A stretch of DNA of 64,000 nucleotides, from positions 673,000 through 736,999 of the forward strand of contig NZ_SHKI01000002.1 of assembly GCF_004217175.1 (NCBI RefSeq), read 5' to 3'. The DNA comes from Leucobacter luti. GTDB lineage: Bacteria; Actinomycetota; Actinomycetes; Actinomycetales; Microbacteriaceae. The notes beneath the pieces are model-generated. The model worked only from the letters and a program-made list of their open reading frames with translations, was not told the origin of the DNA and did not search any database. A program made the translations under genes and the position numbers. Positions within the stretch are counted from its first letter, which is position 1. Each line of letters begins with the position of its first letter. Positions 27,385 to 33,737 of the stretch are shown here, one piece after another.

Positions 27385-29217
27385 ATGGCTGCTGATATTA
27401 CCGAGAGTGTTCCCCAGGCCCCCTGGTGGGGCTGGGCCGCGGCGGGCGCAGGGCTGCCCGAGGGTGCCGCGCGAGTGCTGCGCGCGCGGCTGGGCGCCGA
27501 GATCGGCGAGCCGGTCGCGCCCGCCGCGCTCGACGAGGTCGAGCTGCCCGAGCCCGAGCTCACCGCTGCCGCCCTCGAAGCGCTCGCGGGCGCCGCCGGG
27601 CACGCGGCGGTGTCGCAGCGCGCCAGTGATCGGCTGCGTCACGCTGCGGGCAAGCACACCCCCGACCTGCTGCGCCAGCGCGCCGGGCGGCCGCTCGCCG
27701 CCCCGGACGCGGTCGTCACCCCGGACACGGAGGCGGCGGTCGCCGCGATCCTCGGCGTCTGCGCCGCGCACGACATCGCCGTGGTGCCGTTCGGCGGGGG
27801 CACGAGCGTCGTTGGCGGCGTCGCACCACTGCGCGGCGGACACGCGGCGGTGATCGCCCTCGACCTCGGGCGTCTCGACGCGCTCATCGCGCTCGACGAG
27901 ACCGACCGCACCGCCACGTTCGAGGCGGGCATCCGCGGCCCGGCACTCGAGCGGGCGCTCGCCGCCCGCGGCTTCACGCTGGGGCACCTGCCCCAGTCGC
28001 ACCAGCAGGCCACCCTCGGCGGCTACGCTGCCACGCGCTCCGCGGGGCAGGCGTCCACCGGCTACGGGGCAATCGCCGAGCTCATCACCGGGATCCGAAT
28101 CGAAACCCCGAGTGGCCGGCTCGACCTCGGCGGCCGCGCGCCCGCCTCCGCCGCCGGCCCAGACCTGCGTCAGCTCGTGATCGGCAGTGAGGGCGCGTTC
28201 GGCGTGATCACCCGCGTCACGGTCGCGATCCGTCGTGCGCCCACGCGCAAAGCGTACGGCTCGTGGGCGTTCCCGTCGTTCGACGCCGGGGCCGCAGCCG
28301 TGCGCGCGCTCGCGCAGGACGGTGGCCGGGGCGATCTGCCCGAGGTGTGCCGCCTCAGCGACGAGGAAGAGACCGAGCTCACGCTCGCCCAGTCAGACAG
28401 CGGGGCCACGCGCACGCTGCGCCGCTGGCTCGGGCTCCGCGGGATCGACACCCCGGCCCTGCTGCTCGGCGTCTGGGAGGGCACCGACGGCGAGGTGCGC
28501 CGCCGCCGCAGCCGGGCCGCCCGGATCCTCCGCAGCCACGGTGGCGTGCCCACCACCGAGCGGCCGGCGGCCGCGTGGGACGCCGGCAGGTTCGGAGCGC
28601 CGCGGTTGCGCGACGAACTGCTCGCCGTCGGCGTGATGGTCGACACGCTCGAGACCGCGGCCACCTGGTCGGAGCTCCCCGAAACGCACCGCGCCGTCGC
28701 CGAAGCGATCCGCGGGGCGCTCGCCGCAGGCCCTGCTACCACAGGATCCGGCGCCGCCGGCTCAGGCTCGGGGGCGAACGCCGGAACCGCAGCTGGCAGT
28801 GCGGGGGCGCCCAGCGCGGTGCAGGGGCACATCTCGCACATGTACCGAGACGGTGCCTCGCTCTACTACACGTTCATCGCCGCCGCTGAGGCAGACCCGA
28901 TCGCGCAGTACGAGCGCGTCAAGGCAGCGGCCAACGCCGCGATCCTCGCCCGGGGCGCCACGATCACCCACCACCACGCCGTGGGGACCGAGCACGCGGC
29001 CCTGCTCCCGGCCGAGATCGGCCCGCTCGGCGTTCGCGCGCTGCGGGCCGTCAAGGCCGAGCTCGACCCGGCGGGCATCATGAACCCCGGAAAGCTCCTG
29101 GGCGCCCCAGCCGCCGCGAACGCCGCGGCGGCCGGCGGTGCGACGGAGCCGGCACCGGAGCCGGCCCCCGGCAATCCTGTGCTCGATTCTTCCCCGTCAG
29201 CGGCCTCGAACGGGTAG
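27385..29217 (+). CDS. Alkylglycerone-phosphate synthase-like FAD-binding oxidase
   Basis: 610-aa FAD enzyme of the VAO/AGPS family. AGPS replaces the acyl chain of acyl-dihydroxyacetone phosphate with a fatty alcohol, forming the first ether bond of ether lipids. The FAD-binding loop PFGGGTSVVGG (about residues 133-143), the LPQSHQQATLGGYAATRSAGQASTGYG region and the triple His motif (THHHAVG, near residue 533) that corresponds to the essential His cluster of eukaryotic AGPS are all visible. An Ala/Gly-rich insert (about 455-475) precedes the SHMYRDG segment. Start ATG 27385 has no Shine-Dalgarno. An SDR and a lipid kinase follow on the same strand; the set resembles Rv2251-Rv2252. Ether lipid synthesis is inference. 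Confidence 0.83.
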   Translation: MAADITESVPQAPWWGWAAAGAGLPEGAARVLRARLGAEIGEPVAPAALDEVELPEPELTAAALEALAGAAGHAAVSQRASDRLRHAAGKHTPDLLRQRAGRPLAAPDAVVTPDTEAAVAAILGVCAAHDIAVVPFGGGTSVVGGVAPLRGGHAAVIALDLGRLDALIALDETDRTATFEAGIRGPALERALAARGFTLGHLPQSHQQATLGGYAATRSAGQASTGYGAIAELITGIRIETPSGRLDLGGRAPASAAGPDLRQLVIGSEGAFGVITRVTVAIRRAPTRKAYGSWAFPSFDAGAAAVRALAQDGGRGDLPEVCRLSDEEETELTLAQSDSGATRTLRRWLGLRGIDTPALLLGVWEGTDGEVRRRRSRAARILRSHGGVPTTERPAAAWDAGRFGAPRLRDELLAVGVMVDTLETAATWSELPETHRAVAEAIRGALAAGPATTGSGAAGSGSGANAGTAAGSAGAPSAVQGHISHMYRDGASLYYTFIAAAEADPIAQYERVKAAANAAILARGATITHHHAVGTEHAALLPAEIGPLGVRALRAVKAELDPAGIMNPGKLLGAPAAANAAAAGGATEPAPEPAPGNPVLDSSPSAASNG

Positions 29218-29226
29218 CGTGAGGCC

Positions 29227-30108
29227 ATGGCAACGAAGCGACTCCCGCGCCGCGTGATCCCCGGCGCCACCGTGCTCATCACCGGCGCCGCGCGTGGAAT
29301 GGGCGAGCTCTACGCGCGCCGAGCTGCGCGCGAGGGCGCCGCCGCGATCGCACTCTGGGATCTCGAAACCGAGCGCGCCGAGGCACTCGCCGCCGAGCTT
29401 GACGGCTCGGCGGGCGCCCACGACGTGGGCGGCACCGCAGGTTCAACGCCGCGGGTGCGCGCGTTCACCGTCGACGTGTCGCAGCGGGAAGACGTGGTCC
29501 GCGCGCTCGCGGAGACCCGTGCCGAGCTTGGCGATCCAGACGTGGTCGTCAACAACGCCGGCATTGTGCGCGGCGCCCTGTTCTGGGAGCACGACCCCGA
29601 GACGGATATCGAGCTCACCATGCGGATCAACACGCTCGCCCCAATGTGGCTCACCCGCGAGGTGCTCCCCGCGATGATCGCGGACCGCACGCGGCCCAAA
29701 CGGATCCTCAACATCGCGTCGGCCGCCGGCACGCTGCCGAATCCACGAATGAGCGTGTACGCGGCCTCGAAGTGGGCGATGATCGGGTGGAGCGAGTCGC
29801 TGCGGCTTGAGCTCGAGCGCGACGGACAGCGGCACATCGCCGTCACCACATTCTGCCCGAGCTACATCTCCACGGGCATGTTCGCCGGGGCGCGCGGCCC
29901 GATCCTCACTCCGATCATGACTCCCGAGCGGGCGGTGCGCGCGGCCTGGGACGGCATGCTCTCGGGGATCCCGCTCGTGATGCGGCCGTGGACGGTCAAG
30001 CTCGCGATGGCGCTCCGCGGCGTGCTGCCCACGCGAGTGTGGGACGCGGTGGGCGGGCGTGTGTTCCGCGTGTACTCCTCGATGGATCGGTTCACGGGGC
30101 GCGGCTAG
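29227..30108 (+). CDS. Short-chain dehydrogenase/reductase
   Basis: 293-aa NAD(P)-dependent SDR: TGAARGMG cofactor motif (about residues 20-27), NNAGIV, catalytic Ser in NIASAAG, and Tyr-x3-Lys in YAASKWAMIG. The Asp at the end of the second strand (LWDLET) suggests NAD(H) preference. It starts 9 bp after the AGPS-like gene, so it belongs to the same operon. The position would fit reduction of an alkyl- or acyl-dihydroxyacetone phosphate ketone, the step after AGPS in ether lipid synthesis, but this is only a contextual guess. Confidence 0.88.
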   Translation: MATKRLPRRVIPGATVLITGAARGMGELYARRAAREGAAAIALWDLETERAEALAAELDGSAGAHDVGGTAGSTPRVRAFTVDVSQREDVVRALAETRAELGDPDVVVNNAGIVRGALFWEHDPETDIELTMRINTLAPMWLTREVLPAMIADRTRPKRILNIASAAGTLPNPRMSVYAASKWAMIGWSESLRLELERDGQRHIAVTTFCPSYISTGMFAGARGPILTPIMTPERAVRAAWDGMLSGIPLVMRPWTVKLAMALRGVLPTRVWDAVGGRVFRVYSSMDRFTGRG

Positions 30109-30186
30109 CCGTCACCCGGCGTCGCGGGCGGGCCGGGCGCCGCGGGCTAGACTGCTCGCAGCAGTCAGCCAGGGGAGGGGACCCGA

Positions 30187-31143
30187 GTGAGCGCACCAGC
30201 TGAGCCAATCGCGGCAATCGTGTGGAATCCGTCGAAGACCGAGCGTGAGGCGCTTGAGGCGGCCGTGCCGCAGGAGTTCGCCGACGCGCTGACCTGGCAC
30301 GAGACGAGCCCGGATGATCCCGGGCGGGCCGCCACGCGCGCCGCGCTCGACGCGGGCGCCACTCTCGTGCTCGCGGCCGGTGGCGACGGCACCGTGCGTG
30401 CGGTGGCCGAGGAACTCGCCGTTGCGGGAGCGTCGGGCTCGGCAGTCGCTGAGCTGGGCGTGATCCCGCTCGGCACTGGAAACCTCCTCGCCCGCAATCT
30501 CGGGGTGCCGCTGACGAGCCTGCGCGCGGCGTGTGAGCGCGCGTTTACGGGGGCGGCGGAGCCGCTCGACATTGGCTGGGTCGAGACCGTCGCCGCCGAT
30601 GGTGGCACCGAGCGGCACGCGTTCACGGTGATGGCCGGGTTTGGGATCGACGCCCACATGATCACCGAGACAAACGAGGACTTGAAGAGCCGCGCCGGGT
30701 GGCTCGCCTATGTGGAGTCGCTGGGCCGGGCGCTCTCGGCGAGCGAGGTGATCGAGCTGCGGGTCGGCCGCGACGGGGGTGCGGCGGAGCCCGAGCGCGC
30801 GCACACCCTCATCGTGGGCAACTGCGGCATGCTGCAGGGCGGGATCACGCTGCTTCCGGATGCCGATCCCGCCGACGGATCGCTCGACCTGCTCGTGCTC
30901 CGTGCCGACGGCATTGTCGGGTGGGCGGACACGCTGCGGAACATGGTGTGGGACAACGGGCTCAAGCGAGCGCTCACCGGCGGTGAGGCGGCCGCGAGCA
31001 GCGCGACCACCTCGCACGGGCGGTTCGCGTCGCTGGAGGTGGAGCTCGATGAGCCGCGTGCGTTCGAGATTGACGGAGACGAGCTCGGTGAGGTGACCCG
31101 GATCAGCGTGAGCGTGCAGCCCGGCGCGATCCGGGTGAGGTAG
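30187..31143 (+). CDS. Diacylglycerol kinase family protein
   Basis: 318-aa lipid kinase with canonical motifs AAGGDGTVRAVAEEL (about residues 63-77) and PLGTGNLLARNLGVPL (about 98-113), and a C-terminal beta domain ending in FEIDGDELGEVTR. GTG 30187 is the start, with AGGGGAGGGG 6 nt upstream. It follows the SDR by 78 bp. The synteny resembles Rv2252, reported to act as a diacylglycerol kinase in phospholipid and mannoside synthesis in mycobacteria, so a phosphatidate-forming step is likely. It is closer to the canonical family than the gene at 23771. Confidence 0.9.
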   Translation: MSAPAEPIAAIVWNPSKTEREALEAAVPQEFADALTWHETSPDDPGRAATRAALDAGATLVLAAGGDGTVRAVAEELAVAGASGSAVAELGVIPLGTGNLLARNLGVPLTSLRAACERAFTGAAEPLDIGWVETVAADGGTERHAFTVMAGFGIDAHMITETNEDLKSRAGWLAYVESLGRALSASEVIELRVGRDGGAAEPERAHTLIVGNCGMLQGGITLLPDADPADGSLDLLVLRADGIVGWADTLRNMVWDNGLKRALTGGEAAASSATTSHGRFASLEVELDEPRAFEIDGDELGEVTRISVSVQPGAIRVR

Positions 31144-31191
31144 CCGCCAAACTTTCCCCCACGGGCGCGCGGTCTGTGCCAGGATCGGGCC

Positions 31192-31521
31192 ATGGGGTAT
31201 CTGGTGCACGGACCGAACGAGTACGAGTTTGAGGATCGCCTGCTGGCGCATCTCAAAGTGGTGGTGGGGCAGAAGCTCGGCCGCCAGGAGGGGTTCTTCC
31301 TGAGTTGGAGTCGCACCCCCGACGAGGGGAGCGGGCGAGTATCGCTGTGGCTGTCGCCGGCGGTGCCGATCGCCTTCCGCTTCGGGGGGAGCAAATCGCC
31401 GGAACTCAACCTCACCTGGTTGCGCGTGCTCGCCGCACGCTCGCACGCGTCGCGCGGCCTCGTGGTGATTACCGAGGACGAGGCCGAGGCGTTCGCGAAG
31501 AACAACCCGGACGTGCTGTAG
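31192..31521 (+). CDS. Small conserved Microbacteriaceae protein (DUF7882-like)
   Basis: 109-aa soluble protein beginning MGYLVHGP and containing the pattern (D/E)DRxLAHLKVVVGQKL, a FFLSWSR strand, SLWLSPAVPIAFRF and an N-LTWLRVLAARS helix. I recognise this layout from a family widespread in Microbacteriaceae, sometimes misannotated as an ATP-dependent ligase; its function is unknown. Codon use is native. It stands alone, 48 bp after the lipid kinase gene, and converges with the small membrane protein gene across a strong hairpin. This gene is the best taxonomic clue in the window. Confidence 0.7.
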   Translation: MGYLVHGPNEYEFEDRLLAHLKVVVGQKLGRQEGFFLSWSRTPDEGSGRVSLWLSPAVPIAFRFGGSKSPELNLTWLRVLAARSHASRGLVVITEDEAEAFAKNNPDVL

Positions 31522-31571
31522 CTGGGCCGTGACCGCGGGCCGTGGGCCGGTGGCCGGTGCTCGAACCGCCG

Positions 31572-31604
31572 CTGGCGCGGCACCGGGGTCCGATGCCGCG
31601 CCAG
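31572..31604. terminator. Bidirectional hairpin between convergent genes
   Basis: Perfect 11-bp stem CTGGCGCGGCA (31572-31582) with TGCCGCGCCAG (31594-31604), 11-nt loop, between the plus-strand gene ending at 31521 and the minus-strand gene ending at 31648. Confidence 0.65.
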
Positions 31605-31647
31605 TGTGCGGTGCCCGTGCGTGCGGGCGCCGCGGGTGCCCGGGGCG

Positions 31648-31920
31648 CTAGTGCGCGCTGCTGCGGCGGTTTCCGGAGAACAGGCCGAAGATCAGGAGCA
31701 CGATGATCGAGCCGCCGATTGCGAGCAGCCAGGTAGACAGCGACCAGAAGGCGGCCATGTCGGCGCCGAAGATCATGCCTCCGAGCCACCCGCCCAGCAT
31801 CGCCCCGATCACTCCGAGGAGCAGTGTGGTGAACCAGCCGCCCCCGTTCTCGCCGGGCATGATGGCCTTTGCGATCGCTCCCGCGATCAGGCCGAGGATA
31901 AGGAAAGCGATGAAACTCAT
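31648..31920 (-). CDS. GlsB/YeaQ/YmgE-family small membrane stress protein
   Basis: 90-aa membrane protein with three hydrophobic segments (about residues 3-20, 33-55, 60-82) and the family pattern IxGLIAGAIAKxIMPGExGGGWFTTLLLGVIGAMLGGWLG. Members are called transglycosylase-associated or general stress proteins; the molecular role is unknown. Start ATG 31920 is preceded on the minus strand by GAAAGGAG at suitable spacing. It lies downstream of trxA, about 250 bp away, and is likely transcribed on its own. Confidence 0.9.
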   Translation of the reverse strand: MSFIAFLILGLIAGAIAKAIMPGENGGGWFTTLLLGVIGAMLGGWLGGMIFGADMAAFWSLSTWLLAIGGSIIVLLIFGLFSGNRRSSAH

Positions 31921-32117
31921 GATTCAAGCTCCTTTCGGCCAAGCGAACCTCGCTCGGTGTGCCTGCGACACTACTCCCGCCCCGGCGCGCTGGGGAGGGG
32001 CTTGCGCCAGGAACACCTGATCCGGTAGGTACCGCGCGAGCTTCGTGGGTGGCGCCCTGCCCGGCGCAACCCACGCGTCTTGGGGGAGCCGCGCCTCACT
32101 GGCTGCGCTCCGTGCCT

Positions 32118-32165
32118 CGCGGGTGTTCCGTGCGCCAACTGGTGCGGGGGCACGGATCACCCGCG
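32118..32165 (-). terminator. Branched hairpin after trxA
   Basis: Outer stem CGCGGGTG (32118-32125) with CACCCGCG (32158-32165) is perfect; inside, CCGTG pairs with CACGG, and GCGCCA with TGGTGC. It sits 7 bp after the trxA stop on the minus strand. The 252 bp between trxA and the small membrane gene hold no other recognisable gene. Confidence 0.5.
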
Positions 32166-32172
32166 GGTGCGG

Positions 32173-32583
32173 CTACTTCGTGGCCGGCAGGCTCTCCTGC
32201 TCGGCGTTCTGGGCCTCCTGCTCGGCCTTCTGTGCGGCGAGCTGGGCGCGCACGTCGTCCATGTCGAGCTCGCGGGCACCCTGGACGAGCTGCTCGAGCT
32301 GGGGTGCGGCGAGTGCGCCGGGCTGCGAGTAGACGAGCACGCCGTCGCGGAACACCATGAGGGTGGGGATTGAGGTGATCTGGAAGAGCGAGGCGAGCTG
32401 CTGCTCCGCCTCGGTGTCGACCTTGCCGAAGGTGATGTCCGTGTGCTCCTCAGAGGCGCGCTCGAATACGGGGCCGAACGAACGGCAGGGCCCGCACCAC
32501 TCGGCCCAGAAGTCGACGAGCGTGATGCCGTCGGAATCGACCGTCGTGGGGAACGTGTCAAGCGTGAGGTTTGTGGTTGCCAT
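32173..32583 (-). CDS. trxA: Thioredoxin
   Basis: 136-aa thioredoxin, a cytoplasmic dithiol-disulfide reductase. The active site WCGPC is at residues 29-33, and the cis-proline is in the SIPTLMVF motif. A C-terminal extension of about 30 residues rich in Gln, Ala and Glu (a short helical tail) goes beyond the usual 105-110 residues. Start ATG 32583. It lies 93 bp downstream of the small Cys-rich gene in the same orientation, probably in one operon, and divergent from a CsoR/CstR-like regulator with two operator palindromes, which suggests control by metal or sulfur stress. Confidence 0.92.
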   Translation of the reverse strand: MATTNLTLDTFPTTVDSDGITLVDFWAEWCGPCRSFGPVFERASEEHTDITFGKVDTEAEQQLASLFQITSIPTLMVFRDGVLVYSQPGALAAPQLEQLVQGARELDMDDVRAQLAAQKAEQEAQNAEQESLPATK

Positions 32584-32676
32584 GGTGGGACCTTTCTCTG
32601 GTGGAGTCCTGGGGGAACTGGTGCGGTGGTCGCTGGCTGGCCGCTGCCGGGCGCGGGCGCCGAGCGGGTCGGTGGC

Positions 32677-32865
32677 CTAGCGCGCGAAGAGCCGTGCGAG
32701 GAAGCCCGGCCCGCGCCCAGCGGAGGCGGCTTCCAGCTGGGCGGGGGTGTGCGACCCGTCGCACCACTCCGCTGCGGGGACGCTCCGCCGCACGGAATCG
32801 ATGTGCTGGCCGCACCCCGACCAGGTGGTCTTGTTACAGGTGCGGCACACTACGGCTTGGCACAT
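32677..32865 (-). CDS. Small Cys-rich protein, zinc-ribbon-like
   Basis: 62-aa protein starting MCQAVVCRTCNKTTWSGCGQH, with cysteines at 2, 7, 10 and 18 arranged as C-x4-C-x2-C-x7-C and a further Cys near residue 35. This pattern is common in small conserved actinobacterial proteins of unknown function. AAAGGAGA with about 7-nt spacing supports ATG 32865. It is the first gene of the minus-strand unit leading to trxA and lies 45 bp from the nearest CsoR-type palindrome, so it is probably regulated by that site. Metal binding or thiol chemistry is inference. Confidence 0.75.
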   Translation of the reverse strand: MCQAVVCRTCNKTTWSGCGQHIDSVRRSVPAAEWCDGSHTPAQLEAASAGRGPGFLARLFAR

Positions 32866-32909
32866 TCGTGGTCTCCTTTGCGAGACGGTGTCGTGGGCAG
32901 GGCCACCGA

Positions 32910-32925
32910 ATACCCCAAGGGGTAT
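32910..32925. promoter_or_regulatory. CsoR/CstR-type operator 1
   Basis: Perfect palindrome ATACCCC-AA-GGGGTAT (7-bp arms). The ATACCCC...GGGGTAT shape is the known recognition pattern of CsoR, RcnR and CstR family repressors. It lies on the side of the thioredoxin unit. Confidence 0.75.
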
Positions 32926-32943
32926 CTGTGGTTCCGTGACCGA

Positions 32944-32963
32944 CTATACCCTAGGGGGTATAG
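32944..32963. promoter_or_regulatory. CsoR/CstR-type operator 2
   Basis: CTATACCC-TAGG-GGGTATAG (8-bp arms), 34 bp from operator 1 centre to centre and 35 bp before the regulator ATG, so it probably autoregulates the csoR-like gene. Confidence 0.75.
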
Positions 32964-32997
32964 TGGACGTCAAGTCATCAGTGAAAGCGGGTCGGAA

Positions 32998-33402
32998 ATG
33001 TCTGGTCAGATCTCCGCAGCCCCCGGGGCTGCTCACAGTGCACGCGCGGGGGACGCGGCGGCGTTGGCGATCGAGTCTGCGTCGGTGCCTGATGCCGGTC
33101 CCACCGCTGCTGCGGTTCTCGGAGCGACCCCCGCTGCGACCCCGGACTCGGCCGAGACGAAGCGCAAGATCGCGAATCGCCTGCGCCGTGCGCACGGCCA
33201 GCTCGCGGCGGTCATCGCCGCGGTCGAGGGTGAGGCGCACTGCCGCGACGTGGTGCAGCAGCTCTCGGCGGTCACCAAGGCGCTCGACCGCGCGGGGTAC
33301 CTCGTGATCTCGAACGCCATGCAGGAGTGCCTCGCCGACCCGGACGCCGAGGGCTCGGCCAAGCCCGACGAGCTCGAGAAGCTCTTCCTCTCGCTCGCGT
33401 AG
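32998..33402 (+). CDS. CsoR/CstR-family transcriptional repressor
   Basis: 134-aa member of the DUF156 (CsoR/RcnR/CstR) family of helical-bundle repressors. The conserved helix KRKIANRLRRAHGQLAAVIAAVE (about residues 55-77) is followed by Cys82 and Cys111. The His normally four residues before the second Cys in Cu(I)-sensing CsoR is Ala107 here, so only two Cys remain, as in the persulfide sensor CstR. Sensing of sulfane sulfur rather than copper is therefore suggested. About 50 N-terminal residues are Ala-rich and disordered. Two GGGGTAT palindromes lie upstream. ATG 32998 follows GGTCGGAA. Confidence 0.85.
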   Translation: MSGQISAAPGAAHSARAGDAAALAIESASVPDAGPTAAAVLGATPAATPDSAETKRKIANRLRRAHGQLAAVIAAVEGEAHCRDVVQQLSAVTKALDRAGYLVISNAMQECLADPDAEGSAKPDELEKLFLSLA

Positions 33403-33737
33403 GGAACCCTCGCCGCACGTCACTTGCTGGGTTTGTATGCTGGCCCGTTCGACTGGCCACACCTCTGGCCCAGAGCCGCGTGACTATGGGCCCGTAGGGT
33501 TGTTGCTCAGCGTCTAGACCCGGCGTTGTGCGGGAACGCGGCGAGGTTCCATGGAATCTGCGCCAGGACTCCGGTAGGAGGGGCCACCGGCCAGTGTTCG
33601 CGCCTCGGCGAGTGCGAGAGCGCCTCCCCGAGGCTCTTCGGCTGATGGTTTTGCTCTGCGGTTAGGGTTTTGTTTTCTTCGCGCGCGAAACCTCGATAGT
33701 TTGGCAGGTGATGGCCCGCGGAAAGGACTCCTGCACT
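33403..33737. other. Gene-free leader of the defence-like operon
   Basis: 335 bp without a convincing gene. It contains three direct CTGGCC copies spaced 12-13 bp (about 33440-33470), the palindrome CTCTGG-C-CCAGAG (33463-33475), the 10-bp palindrome TTCCATGGAA (33547-33556), and an inverted repeat GCCTCGG/CCGAGGC (33602-33608 with 33628-33634). The last 70 bp are clearly richer in A+T than the surroundings and may contain the operon promoter. Confidence 0.5.
33670..33700 (+). promoter_or_regulatory. Possible promoter of the four-gene operon
   Basis: TTGTTT (33670-33675) and GATAGT (33695-33700) with a long 19-bp spacer in an A+T-rich patch, 38 bp before the ATG at 33738. Weak match, given only as the best candidate. 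Confidence 0.3.

Noticed and set aside
32443..32997. Upstream extension of the CsoR-like gene reading through the divergent thioredoxin unit
   Set aside because: The family domain is complete from ATG 32998, which sits after the two operators; the upstream frame is antisense of trxA and the Cys-rich gene.
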